Source of the DNA: Chrysiogenes arsenatis DSM 11915
GTDB taxonomy: Bacteria; Chrysiogenota; Chrysiogenetes; Chrysiogenales; Chrysiogenaceae
Direction: 5' to 3'
NCBI RefSeq assembly: GCF_000469585.1
Contig: NZ_AWNK01000007.1
Location: forward strand, 280,110-341,325
Length of the DNA: 61,216 nt
Within the stretch, counting starts at the first letter, position 1; the number at the start of each line of letters is the position of its first letter. Under the pieces are notes generated by a model. The model made no database searches and had not been told where the DNA came from. It saw only the letters and a list, made by a program, of their open reading frames with translations. A program made the position numbers and the translations under genes. Positions 37,858-46,564 of this stretch are shown here, piece by piece.

Positions 37858-37867
37858 TTCAATTCTT

Positions 37868-37896
37868 TTGCATCATCACCGTAAGAGTAGTATATT
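37868..37896 (+). promoter_or_regulatory. Candidate promoter for the phosphatase/STAS operon
   Basis: TTGCAT (37868-37873), a 17-base spacer and TATATT (37891-37896), just after the terminator and 69 bases before the likely start at 37966. Confidence 0.6.
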
Positions 37897-37965
37897 CACA
37901 CACTCTATGAGTATGATAAGTGCGCTTGCATGCTCTTACTGCCTGGATTATCTGGAGTCGCATTG

Positions 37966-39561
37966 ATGCAGAGTACCGAGAACACCTGGCTAGACCTCTT
38001 TCGATCAGCGTTTGATACCATAGAAGAAGGTATATTCATTATACGTCGTTCCGGTTTTAAAATAGTATATGCGAACAAAAAAGCTTCGCGTATTTTCAAC
38101 ATGAAACCGCGTGAACTCGCTCAAAAAACCTGCCACTATATACTTTTCAATAAACTTACTAAATGTGATGATTGCCCGATTGAAGCTATGTATGCGGCTG
38201 ATATGGCGCAAGTGCGTGATGTTAAATATGTCGATTATCGCTCATTTCAGCGTAATCTTGTTTGTCGCTACAGCGCCTTGAATGAGGAGTATTTCCTCAT
38301 GAGCAATAGTGACCAAACAAAAGAAAAAAGTCTTATCAACACGATTACGTCACAAGCCAAAGAGATGAAGGCAAAGAACGTCGTCCTGAATTTGCGCAAA
38401 AAAGAAGTAGAAAAAAAACAGGAATTTCTCACGAATGTTATTAACGGTATCCGTGAAGGAATCATGGTTGTCGACAAAAGTTATCGCGTGGAATTGGCCA
38501 ATCAAATGCTTATTACTGTTCTAGGAAGCTCTATAGAAGGGGAATCATATCCTCCATGCTATACACTGGCGTATCAACGCTCAACCCCTTGCCCTGATTG
38601 CCCTATGTTGCCTGAACATATCTCCAAGAACGTTTCGGCGCGGCAAATTGTTGATCCACATACCAAAGAAGAAAAAAATATTACGGTGCAATTTACACGC
38701 ACTGCTACAGGATTGATCGAATCACTACGTGATACTACAAAAGAAAAAAATCTTTTAACAATGATCAAGAATCAACAGGCTCAATTGACTGCTACGAATG
38801 AACAGCTTGAGATAGCCCAACAACATATTGACGAAGAACTGCGTCAAGTAGGCGAACTGCAACACAGCTTACTGCCAACCGTATTGCCAGATGATGATCG
38901 TTTTGATATGGCGACGTTTTATACCCCAGCAACGCAAGCGGGGGGGGATTACTACGACTTCCTAGAGATGTCAAATGGCGATATAGGCATTCTTGTTGCC
39001 GATGTTAGTGGTCATGGGCTACCGGCAGCCGTTATTATGGCCATGACGCGCGTAATTCAACGTTCATTGGCGATGGACGAACCAAGCCCAGCGGAAGCCT
39101 TAGATAAAGTCAACTCTATGCTTTGTGAGAATATTTACACAAATGACTTTGTCACAATGTTCTATATTATTCTGGAAAAAGAGTCACTGAGTGCCCGTTA
39201 TTCATCAGCCGGACATAATCCACTCATACATTATCGTCTTGCTTCGAATAGTTTTGAAAAATATACAAGTAAAGGGTTCTTTCTTGGGGCTTTTGATATC
39301 GGTGGATACGAGGAAGGATCCTTTCATTTTGAGCCTGGCGATATATTGCTTTTATATACTGATGGACTGGTAGAAGCGATGAATCGAGATCGGGAACAAT
39401 TTGGGTATGATCGTGTAGAAGCGATTTTGCGCGAAGATGCATCAAAGGGGGCTCAAGAAATCATGGATAAAATGGTGAGTGAAGTAAAACGCTTTGCGGA
39501 TGGAGTCCCTTTTGATGACGATATGACAATGGTTGTGGTGAAGGTTAACGTTAACGTGTGA
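37966..39561 (+). CDS. Tandem-PAS PP2C-type protein phosphatase (RsbU/SpoIIE-like)
   Basis: Encodes 531 residues from the ATG at 37966, which follows CTGGAG; an upstream ATG at 37930 would add 12. Two PAS domains (about 5-110 and 150-260) each carry a cysteine set with the same spacing, C-x10-C-x2-C-P (CHYILFNKLTKCDDCP and CYTLAYQRSTPCPDCP). A coiled coil leads to a PP2C/SpoIIE domain with GELQHSLLP, AGGDYYDF, ADVSGHGLPA, SSAGHNPLI and DDDMTMVVV, which keep the metal-binding Asp residues. It should dephosphorylate a STAS anti-anti-sigma protein; two are encoded next. The Cys sets suggest a redox or metal signal. Confidence 0.93.
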   Translation: MQSTENTWLDLFRSAFDTIEEGIFIIRRSGFKIVYANKKASRIFNMKPRELAQKTCHYILFNKLTKCDDCPIEAMYAADMAQVRDVKYVDYRSFQRNLVCRYSALNEEYFLMSNSDQTKEKSLINTITSQAKEMKAKNVVLNLRKKEVEKKQEFLTNVINGIREGIMVVDKSYRVELANQMLITVLGSSIEGESYPPCYTLAYQRSTPCPDCPMLPEHISKNVSARQIVDPHTKEEKNITVQFTRTATGLIESLRDTTKEKNLLTMIKNQQAQLTATNEQLEIAQQHIDEELRQVGELQHSLLPTVLPDDDRFDMATFYTPATQAGGDYYDFLEMSNGDIGILVADVSGHGLPAAVIMAMTRVIQRSLAMDEPSPAEALDKVNSMLCENIYTNDFVTMFYIILEKESLSARYSSAGHNPLIHYRLASNSFEKYTSKGFFLGAFDIGGYEEGSFHFEPGDILLLYTDGLVEAMNRDREQFGYDRVEAILREDASKGAQEIMDKMVSEVKRFADGVPFDDDMTMVVVKVNVNV

Positions 39562-39602
39562 GTCGCGGAGTTCTCGAATACGAAATAAAGAAGGAGTGAT
39601 GT

Positions 39603-39929
39603 ATGAACAAGAGTGTAAAAAATGGTGTTATCATTTTCAGTCTGAGCGGTGATATCGAAGCAACTGCGGGTAAAAAATTAAACAGCGCTATTCGCAGTGC
39701 ACTCGGCAATGATGGGAAAAATGTACTCTTGAATTTTCAAGATGTCAGCTATATGAACAGTGCTGGACTGAGAGAACTGATCGATATTGTAAAGTATTGC
39801 AATAAAAGCAACTTTAAATTGAAGATATCGAATCTTCCAGAAGATATTTGCGAGATGTTTGAATTTACCAACCTTACGCGCGTTTTTTCGATACACACAA
39901 CAGAGTCACAAGCTCTTACCTCTTTTTAG
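39603..39929 (+). CDS. STAS-domain anti-sigma factor antagonist
   Basis: Encodes 108 residues of the SpoIIAA/RsbV type. The phospho-acceptor Ser is in YMNSAGLREL. In its unphosphorylated form such a protein binds an anti-sigma kinase or another partner. GGAGTG lies just upstream. It stands between its probable phosphatase and a second, larger STAS protein. Confidence 0.92.
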   Translation: MNKSVKNGVIIFSLSGDIEATAGKKLNSAIRSALGNDGKNVLLNFQDVSYMNSAGLRELIDIVKYCNKSNFKLKISNLPEDICEMFEFTNLTRVFSIHTTESQALTSF

Positions 39930-39940
39930 GATAATCAGGT

Positions 39941-41377
39941 ATGTCTATTTCGGTGAAAAAAGAAGAAAATCAGTCTGTTTTTACGCTTTCAGGAGATTTT
40001 ACCGCTGAATTAGGTCGCGAACTGAACAGTGCTGTTTTTCAAATTGACGCCGAACTTGAAAGCATTGTTTTAGATTTTACTGAAGTGCACTACATTAACA
40101 GTTCTGGCATCTCAATGCTGATTGAACTCTACAAAAAAACACGACCGCATTCGTTGAAGATAGTGGTTCGTTCACTCCCTGTTGAAGTAAGAGAATTCTT
40201 TATGCATGCTCGTCTTAATGAGCTCTTTACGATTGAAGGGGCGAGCAATAGTAATACCGTTGAACAATACATCGATCTCTTTCAAAGCGCTGATAATCGG
40301 GATGAAGCAATTGAAGCGCTGGTCAAAATGGAAAATTCTGTTTTGCCACAACTCCACCAAGCTCTGCTTTCTGAGAATGAGCTTATTCGTGCCGGTGCCA
40401 TTGTTACCCTTGGTCACCTAGACGATACTGCTTCGGTAAGTACTATCAGTCATTTGCTTTTGCATGATGAATCTTCTGACGTACGGCAGAGTGCGGCTTT
40501 TTCGCTCGGACTACTTATGGATGAGCAAGCCGTTCCAGCTCTGGCGCAATCGTTAAAAGATAGTGTCAGTGAAGTTGCCGAAACGGCTGGTCGCTCTCTT
40601 GGAATCATTGGATCCGAACCCGCTATTCACGCACTTTGCCAGTCGCTGCGTGATGATTCGCCGCGGGTTCGTGGTGTTGCCGCTCATTCATTGGGGATGA
40701 TTTCGCATCACGCAGCATTAGGTGACATTGAACGCTTAACCCAAGATAGCGACTCATGGGTACGGATGTGTAGCGTACAGGCACTCGGATGGATGCGCGC
40801 ACAACATTCTGCACCCGTGATCATTGAAGCATTGCGTGATCAAAATATGATGGTGCGTGAAGCTGCTGCCGCCAGCCTTGGACGGATTAAAGCACCAAAC
40901 TCTGTCGAGCCTCTCAGTCAAGGGTTATCGGATGAAAATATGTGGGTCGCATTTTTCGCCGCCAAAGCTCTTGGGCAGATTGGCAATCCTGCCGCAATTC
41001 CATTTTTAATCAATGCATTTACCTCGACAGAATATGAAAATGTCCGAATTGCCTCACTGTGGGCGCTTCGTGAACTTAAAGCGACAGAGGCAGAGACATA
41101 TTTTATTGAGGCGTTTGAAGAACCGAACGAAGATATTCGTAAAGAAGCACTGTGGGGGATTGCAAGCATAAATCACCCGAAAACTATCGAGTTCGTTTTG
41201 CGAGCTCTTTCGGACGTACGCTGGATTGTTCGCTATGCCGCATTACAAATCATCGCCCAACTAAAGCTGTATATTCTTGAGTCAGATTTGCGTCTTTTGC
41301 TTGCGGAAGAAAAAGAAGACATTGTTCGTTGTGAGATCAGTCGTGTATTAGTTGAAATTGCACGGAGTGAGCCATGA
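39941..41377 (+). CDS. STAS domain fused to HEAT repeats
   Basis: Encodes 478 residues. The first ~110 are a STAS domain with the phospho-acceptor position in HYINSSGISMLIEL. The rest (about 125-478) is a run of about ten HEAT/PBS-lyase-like repeats of 30-32 residues (IRAGAIVTLGHLDD, VRQSAAFSLGLLMD, VRGVAAHSLGMI, VREAAAASLGRI). HEAT arrays are protein-binding scaffolds. A likely reading is a phosphorylation-switched adaptor that docks onto a motility or chemotaxis protein. Four-base overlap with cheR (ATGA) links the two. Confidence 0.92.
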   Translation: MSISVKKEENQSVFTLSGDFTAELGRELNSAVFQIDAELESIVLDFTEVHYINSSGISMLIELYKKTRPHSLKIVVRSLPVEVREFFMHARLNELFTIEGASNSNTVEQYIDLFQSADNRDEAIEALVKMENSVLPQLHQALLSENELIRAGAIVTLGHLDDTASVSTISHLLLHDESSDVRQSAAFSLGLLMDEQAVPALAQSLKDSVSEVAETAGRSLGIIGSEPAIHALCQSLRDDSPRVRGVAAHSLGMISHHAALGDIERLTQDSDSWVRMCSVQALGWMRAQHSAPVIIEALRDQNMMVREAAAASLGRIKAPNSVEPLSQGLSDENMWVAFFAAKALGQIGNPAAIPFLINAFTSTEYENVRIASLWALRELKATEAETYFIEAFEEPNEDIRKEALWGIASINHPKTIEFVLRALSDVRWIVRYAALQIIAQLKLYILESDLRLLLAEEKEDIVRCEISRVLVEIARSEP

Positions 41378-42216
41378 ATTTACTTGGTGCACAAGTTATA
41401 AAACTCTCGGATGAAGAATTTAAGCTTTTTCGCGATATGGTGTATGAATACAGCGGAATACTTTTTCAAGACCACAAGCGATATATTATAGAAAATAGAC
41501 TTTCCAAAAGGCTGAAGCAGCTTAACTTTTCGACATTTAAAGACTACTATTACTTCCTTAAGTATGACCGTAAAAGAGACGATGAGCTCGTAGAGGTCAT
41601 GAACCTTCTCACTATCAATGAAACCTATTTTTTTCGTGAGCCAGGCCAGCTTCGTCATATGATTCAGGTTGGCATACCAGAAGTGCTAAAAACGAAAACT
41701 GACCGCACTCTACGGATCTGGTCAGCGGCCTGCTCAACTGGAGAAGAGCCCTATAGTATGAGTATTTTGATCAAGGAGAGTGGCGTTCTCCCTGCCGGAT
41801 ATAAGTTGGAAATTGTCGGGACTGACTTAAGTGCCAATGCGGTTGAAAAAGCGCGTGAAGCAAAATATCGCAAAATTTCATTCCGTAGTACAGATGCCAA
41901 ATATATGCGCCATTTTGTCTCGCAAGGTTTAGAGTATCAAGTGAATAGTGATATCCGTCTGCCGGTGCGCATTGAACGGGCAAACTTATTAAATCCTTTG
42001 GATATGTCGCGTTATAAAAATATTGACATTATATTTTGTCGTAACGTACTTATTTATTTCGATAAAGAGTCTAAACAAAAAGTTATAGACAGTTTTCAGA
42101 AGGCGTTACAGCCTAAAGGATACTTGTACATTGGGCATTCTGAAACACTCTATGGTATCAGCGAAGCGTTTCGGATGAGCAATTTCGGAGAAGGTGTTGT
42201 CTATACGAAAAAGTAA
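41374..42216 (+). CDS. cheR: CheR-type protein-glutamate methyltransferase
   Basis: Encodes 280 residues: the N-terminal helical CheR domain (LSDEEFKLFRDMVYEYSGI) and the SAM-dependent domain (IWSAACSTGEEPYSMSIL, FCRNVLIYFD, LYIGHSE). It methylates glutamates of chemoreceptors; the receptor encoded at 57089 is a possible target. No cheB, cheA or cheW is in the window. Here it is joined to the STAS-HEAT gene rather than to a che operon, so its activity could be under the phosphatase/STAS switch; that is inference. Confidence 0.95.
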   Translation: MNLLGAQVIKLSDEEFKLFRDMVYEYSGILFQDHKRYIIENRLSKRLKQLNFSTFKDYYYFLKYDRKRDDELVEVMNLLTINETYFFREPGQLRHMIQVGIPEVLKTKTDRTLRIWSAACSTGEEPYSMSILIKESGVLPAGYKLEIVGTDLSANAVEKAREAKYRKISFRSTDAKYMRHFVSQGLEYQVNSDIRLPVRIERANLLNPLDMSRYKNIDIIFCRNVLIYFDKESKQKVIDSFQKALQPKGYLYIGHSETLYGISEAFRMSNFGEGVVYTKK

Positions 42217-42241
42217 TGGTTTTGTTTTGTGAGGTGCCCCG

Positions 42242-42556
42242 ATGAACCCACTTGGCCCTATTGCACACATCAATATTATTGGTAAAATCAACATGGTGGA
42301 AAAGTTGCAGGACGCGATGGATAATCGCCAGCAGCAAACTGCCGAGAAGATTGTGGCTGATGCCGTGCAGCAAAAACAAAAAGAAATGATGGAAACAGTC
42401 AAATCTATCGAAGAAACAGGTGATAAAGAAGTTGACGATCGTGAGGGGCGCGAAAAGCAAGAATCATCAAATCGTAATAAAAAGAAACAACATGATAAAG
42501 ACGAAGATACTAAAGGAAATCGTGCCCCAACGGGTCATATCGATTTCCTTGCTTAG
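42242..42556 (+). CDS. Charged small protein of unknown function in the flagellar cluster
   Basis: Encodes 104 residues starting MNPLGPIAHINIIGKINMVE. The middle is helical and rich in Gln, Glu and Lys; the second half is highly charged and low in complexity (NRNKKKQHDKDEDTKGN). It ends in a hydrophobic IDFLA. No family is recognised. Position and spacing (25 bases after cheR, 33 before the next start) mark it as part of the operon. Confidence 0.75.
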   Translation: MNPLGPIAHINIIGKINMVEKLQDAMDNRQQQTAEKIVADAVQQKQKEMMETVKSIEETGDKEVDDREGREKQESSNRNKKKQHDKDEDTKGNRAPTGHIDFLA

Positions 42557-42589
42557 CCTTTTCCTTACTAATCAAATATGAAGGTTGTT

Positions 42590-43375
42590 ATGTTAAAAAT
42601 AGGACAAGTCCTCGAAATCAAGTTGCGTGATCGTCAAGGGTTTGATGTGTGGACAAGTGCGGTTGTAACAAAGTATTCTGACTCTATTGCTATCGTTACG
42701 CTTGATTCATATCCTCATGTTGATTTTAGCGCTCTTTCTTCCCGTGATGACTATGTTGTATCGGTAAACTGGTTTTCTCACAGCCTCTTTCACGTCACAA
42801 ATGGCCATATTGCCGGTAAATTAAAAGAGCAAGTATTTGGGATTAAAATTGACGAAGCATCGTTGGTTCGGCATGAATATGCCTCTATCGAAGATCGACT
42901 CGAAATACCATATCGTACTTTGGAGAAAGCTGAGTATTTTGCTATACGTAAAACCTTTGCCAAGCATGCTCCTGTGCAGACGCTTGTTCCAAAATACCTT
43001 GAGAACAATGATGATATCCCTGCGGCACTCCTTAAATTTCTTGGCGACATCAACTATAAGCTCGATCGCATTCTGCGTATTATCGAATCAAAAGATACGA
43101 CCCCAATGGAGTTAAATAAAAATACGGTAACGTCGATAGTTGGAGGTGGTTATTTAGTAACTTCTGATGCGGTAGAAGGTGAATTCTATCTCGTTAAATG
43201 CAGCCTTCCTGTTTACCCTTACCGTGAATTTTATGCACTAGGAAAAGGCGAAATGATGCCTGCAGGAAAGATAGGGATCATCTTCAGTTTTATGCAGGAA
43301 GAAGACCGTGAAGAGTTGATTAAGTTTATATTTGAGCGGCAACGTACCATATTAAAAGCGCAAAGGAATCGTTAA
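42590..43375 (+). CDS. PilZ-like protein, possible c-di-GMP reader
   Basis: Encodes 261 residues from the ATG at 42590, which has GAAGG upstream; an ATG at 42578 would add four. The C-terminal ~110 residues resemble PilZ-domain proteins of flagellar clusters, including the ending EDREELIKFIFERQRTIL. The c-di-GMP signature is poor: no clear RxxxR, and GGGYLVTSD stands where D/NxSxxG is expected. It may therefore bind another ligand or none. The N-terminal part is unassigned. A YcgR-like link between second messenger and motor would fit, given the EAL proteins at the start of the window. Confidence 0.65.
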   Translation: MLKIGQVLEIKLRDRQGFDVWTSAVVTKYSDSIAIVTLDSYPHVDFSALSSRDDYVVSVNWFSHSLFHVTNGHIAGKLKEQVFGIKIDEASLVRHEYASIEDRLEIPYRTLEKAEYFAIRKTFAKHAPVQTLVPKYLENNDDIPAALLKFLGDINYKLDRILRIIESKDTTPMELNKNTVTSIVGGGYLVTSDAVEGEFYLVKCSLPVYPYREFYALGKGEMMPAGKIGIIFSFMQEEDREELIKFIFERQRTILKAQRNR

Positions 43376-43376
43376 C

Positions 43377-43835
43377 GTGTACGAGCTGCTTTTATTGTTT
43401 TTAGCCTTAACATGTATTTTTTTGATTGGTATAACTCTGTATCTCCTTGTGGTCGTGCGCCGCATTCGGAATAGCCTTGGCGGTCATTCAGTGTACGAGC
43501 TGGAGATGCTGAATAATTCATTAGAAACATTGGTACAACGTGCAGACGACTCTTCACTAACACTGACAGAAGAAATTAAACGTGAAGAGTTTATTCTCAA
43601 AGAATTGCTAAATCTTATTGATAAACGGAAACGTGAGCTTGAAGATTTAATTGCCAACTATGACCAGCATAAGCAGACAGGTAGTAAAGAGCAGGAAAAA
43701 GACATCAGATCAGATGTTCTGTTCTATCTCGAAAAAGGATTTACCTCGAAAGAGATTGCCGAAAAACTTGGCAAACCAGTCAGTGAAATATCATTACTTT
43801 GCAAAATACTTTCACAAAATAAAATAACGGTATAA
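43377..43835 (+). CDS. Membrane-anchored coiled-coil/helix-turn-helix protein (SwrB-like, DUF6115-like)
   Basis: Encodes 152 residues, GTG start one base after the PilZ-like gene. A single N-terminal membrane helix (about 3-27) is followed by a coiled coil (about 42-98) and a C-terminal segment DVLFYLEKGFTSKEIAEKLG with the look of a helix-turn-helix. The layout and place in a flagellar operon recall SwrB/YlxL-like proteins, which help start type III export in Bacillus. The likeness is by architecture and I cannot confirm homology. Confidence 0.65.
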   Translation: MYELLLLFLALTCIFLIGITLYLLVVVRRIRNSLGGHSVYELEMLNNSLETLVQRADDSSLTLTEEIKREEFILKELLNLIDKRKRELEDLIANYDQHKQTGSKEQEKDIRSDVLFYLEKGFTSKEIAEKLGKPVSEISLLCKILSQNKITV

Positions 43836-43845
43836 CCGAGCTATT

Positions 43846-45396
43846 GTGGATATTTCCCCACTCATCAAGCAAGTAGAGCTTGTATCCAGTGATCTCAAGG
43901 TTGGTGAACTTCGAGCTGGGTCGCGGTTTGAAATCCAGGTAAGGGCACACCAGGGTGGCAATCAGCTTGCTGTAATTTTGGGCGGAAAAGAGATGGTAGC
44001 GAGCAGCGAAACCACCCTTGCTCCTGGCCGGTATATGGTTGAAGTGCAAAGCACCACACCGCAACTGGTACTTAAATTACTTCCTCAAACGACGACAGTA
44101 CCTCAAAATCTTATGCATAAACCGCACATGACGGCGTTACCCCCTTTTTTTGACACAAATGCTTCTGTGATTCGTCAACCACTTCCGCTGCCAACAACAC
44201 TTACTCTGCCACTGTTTCAAACATCTGTATCTCAAGCACCAACTATTCAGGTTCCAACGCCTCAAGCTCCAATTGCTCAAACTCCTACCGTTCAAGCACC
44301 TACAGTTTCTGCACCAGCTGCTCAGACTCCTACGGCTCAACCACCTACAGTTCCTGCACCAGCTGTTCAAGCGCCAACGCTTCAAACTCCTACAGTTCCT
44401 GCACCAGCTGTTCAAACGCCAACGGCTCAAGCTCCTACAATTCAAACACCAGCTGCTCAAACGCCAACGCCTCAAGCACCTACAGTTCAAGCACCCGCAA
44501 CTCAAGCGCCAACGGTTCAAGCACCTACAGTTCAAACACCAGCAACTCAAGTGCCAACGGCTCAAGCACCTATATCACCAATTGTTCCAGCGTCTCCACC
44601 GCTGATTATAAATTCGCTACATACACCTACTCAAGTGACCATGCCAATGCTTCCACTTGCTACGGAGATATTAACGATTATTGGACGCCCTTTAGAGCAG
44701 GCCATTCTCGATCTCAGTGCTTTAGCACGTGAGGCAACTGCCACTCAACGCGCGGCTTCTCCAGAGAGCGCTATTATTTCAAGTAAGTTAGACTGGAAAA
44801 ATCTTCAGCACGTTATTGCTAATAGTGGTCTTTTCATGGAGCGGCGGCTGTTTACTGGTGAAAAGGGGATTGAAGATGATCTCAAAATTAAGTTGATGAA
44901 GTTGGTGAGGAAATTTTCTGAAAGTGAACAAATCATGGGGGCGCTAACGCGCAAAATTAACTTTCTTACGAAAGAGCAAGTGGCAAATCTTGTTCTTAAA
45001 GAAAATGGAATTTTTTTGATCGACATACCACTTCCAACTGATAAAGAAATTCGACAAATAAAAATTCGTTATCGAAAACGTGGGAAAAATTCACCCGAAT
45101 TGGACAGTGACATCCTTTCTATATATGTAAATATGACGCAACTTGGTGAGGTAAAAGCCAATATATTTTTGGCGCGGGATGCTATGCAAATTGCCCTTTT
45201 TTCACAGCAACCGAATACGCATAAACTACTCGAAAAAACAGCCCCTCTCTTAGCGCTAACCATCAAGCAAGAAACAGGCAAAGAAGTGCAAATGCGTTGC
45301 GTGCTTGCTGATGGCCATTTGTATGCTGAATTTGATGAAAATTTAGTGCTTCTCGAAGCAATGCGGGGATTGCGCAATACTACATCTGACGAGTAA
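43846..45396 (+). CDS. FliK-like flagellar hook-length control protein
   Basis: Encodes 516 residues, GTG start. The N-terminal ~110 residues precede a Pro/Thr/Gln/Ala linker (about 130-244). The C-terminal part, with IDIPLPTDKEIRQIKIRYRK and YVNMTQLGEVKANIFL, fits the FliK C-terminal hook-domain fold that switches export specificity. Hook-length rulers need a long extended linker, which the repeats supply. It is the last gene of the flagellar cluster and converges on hemW. Confidence 0.75.
   Translation: MDISPLIKQVELVSSDLKVGELRAGSRFEIQVRAHQGGNQLAVILGGKEMVASSETTLAPGRYMVEVQSTTPQLVLKLLPQTTTVPQNLMHKPHMTALPPFFDTNASVIRQPLPLPTTLTLPLFQTSVSQAPTIQVPTPQAPIAQTPTVQAPTVSAPAAQTPTAQPPTVPAPAVQAPTLQTPTVPAPAVQTPTAQAPTIQTPAAQTPTPQAPTVQAPATQAPTVQAPTVQTPATQVPTAQAPISPIVPASPPLIINSLHTPTQVTMPMLPLATEILTIIGRPLEQAILDLSALAREATATQRAASPESAIISSKLDWKNLQHVIANSGLFMERRLFTGEKGIEDDLKIKLMKLVRKFSESEQIMGALTRKINFLTKEQVANLVLKENGIFLIDIPLPTDKEIRQIKIRYRKRGKNSPELDSDILSIYVNMTQLGEVKANIFLARDAMQIALFSQQPNTHKLLEKTAPLLALTIKQETGKEVQMRCVLADGHLYAEFDENLVLLEAMRGLRNTTSDE
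44233..44577 (+). repeat. 15-bp tandem repeat, 23 units (pentapeptide Q-x-P-x-x)
   Basis: Within the FliK-like gene, 345 bases encode 23 consecutive five-residue units such as QAPTV, QTPTA, PAPAV. Units vary at the third codon positions and by Ala/Thr swaps. The regular period keeps all neighbouring frames open on both strands, which creates false long frames here. Confidence 0.9.
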
Positions 45397-45412
45397 GTGC
45401 TGCGCACGAAAT

Positions 45413-46564
45413 TTATCTATTATCAGTTAGGCGGTAGATAATCTCGTTATACAGGAGCCAATACTGTGGCGCGATGATGACGGAGTCATCTGACTGGCGC
45501 AAGAGAACACCTTGCGTGAGCAATGCGGCGATTTGGTTCTGTGTTGCCACTGGCTGTTGTGCGATCTCAACGGGCGTTATTCCGGTAGAGGTGCGGAGTG
45601 GCAATATGAGCGCTTCGTACCGTATATCCACTGGCGAAAGAAATTCGTCGATATCGAGTGGCAAAAGCCCATTTGCAGCAATGTACCCTGATAGGTTGGC
45701 TTGGTTGCGATAACGCGTTTTTGCCCCTTTACCGCACGCACCTGGACCAAAAGCATAGATAGTGGCAGCACGCCAATAGAGTGAATTATGGAAGCTTTCT
45801 TTGCCAGCTTTGGCGAAATTAGAAATTTCGTACCACGTAAAACCGTTTTGTTGGAGATACTCTGCGGCTCGGTTGAAACATTCAACTTGAAAATCTTCAT
45901 CTATTGAAAGGCTTAGTTGATGCGTTTCGCTCAGCGTCAGCACATAGAGCGAAATATGGTCAACAAACGTGTAGTATGAAATATCACGAATCGTTTGGTC
46001 TGTATTTGCCCCTGGTATTCCAGTGATAAAATCTACAGAAACATTCATGCCACGGCCTTGTGCCGTGAGCAGTACCTCGTCAATATTTTTACTCTCGCAA
46101 CACCTATCAATCCGCCTTAAAAGGTCAACGTTCGTTGTCTGTATGCCGACGCTGATGCGGTTGATTCCAGCATCCTGCAATCGCACCATTTGATCGTGTG
46201 TCAGGTTTGGATTGCATTCTAAAGTTACTTCAATGGGGGGAAATCCAATCTTCGCCGTCACGAGCCCAACTAACTGTTGTATTTGCTGAGTAGACAGGAG
46301 AGATGGCGTACCTCCACCAAAATAAAGTGAATACGGCGCATTTGGGGGAGGAACAAATTCAGTCGCGGAGATTTGTTGTATGAGTGCTTGCACAAAAGGG
46401 ACGATGGTCTGATCAGAGGGTACTTCAGAATAAAAACTACAATACCCACATTTGGATTGGCAAAAGGGGATATGTATGTATATCCCCCACGATGCGGTTA
46501 CTTTACTGGGCAGCAAGTTCTTCGAGCTTTTTTCGTGCCAAAGTCGCTGAAGGTGTACCAGCAA
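45413..46564 (-). CDS. hemW: HemW-like radical SAM protein
   Basis: Encodes up to 383 residues. The cluster motif is IPFCQSKCGYCSF; the CxxxCxxC ending in CSF, and the absence of the HemN-type extra Cys, point to HemW, a heme chaperone, rather than coproporphyrinogen dehydrogenase. YFGGGTPSLL, ECNPN, GINRISVGIQT and DFITGIPG are also typical. The true start is unclear: a TTG at 46564 overlaps the preceding gene by 62 bases, and the conserved domain begins only near residue 26, so a nearer TTG is possible. Last gene of the minus-strand operon. Confidence 0.88.
   Translation of the reverse strand: MLVHLQRLWHEKSSKNLLPSKVTASWGIYIHIPFCQSKCGYCSFYSEVPSDQTIVPFVQALIQQISATEFVPPPNAPYSLYFGGGTPSLLSTQQIQQLVGLVTAKIGFPPIEVTLECNPNLTHDQMVRLQDAGINRISVGIQTTNVDLLRRIDRCCESKNIDEVLLTAQGRGMNVSVDFITGIPGANTDQTIRDISYYTFVDHISLYVLTLSETHQLSLSIDEDFQVECFNRAAEYLQQNGFTWYEISNFAKAGKESFHNSLYWRAATIYAFGPGACGKGAKTRYRNQANLSGYIAANGLLPLDIDEFLSPVDIRYEALILPLRTSTGITPVEIAQQPVATQNQIAALLTQGVLLRQSDDSVIIAPQYWLLYNEIIYRLTDNR

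Noticed and set aside
44137-44565. Long Cys/Trp/Arg-rich open frame antisense to the FliK-like gene (and another in the +2 frame at 44273-44605)
   Set aside because: They are by-products of the 15-bp tandem repeat, which keeps other frames free of stops; composition is not protein-like and no start site is seen.
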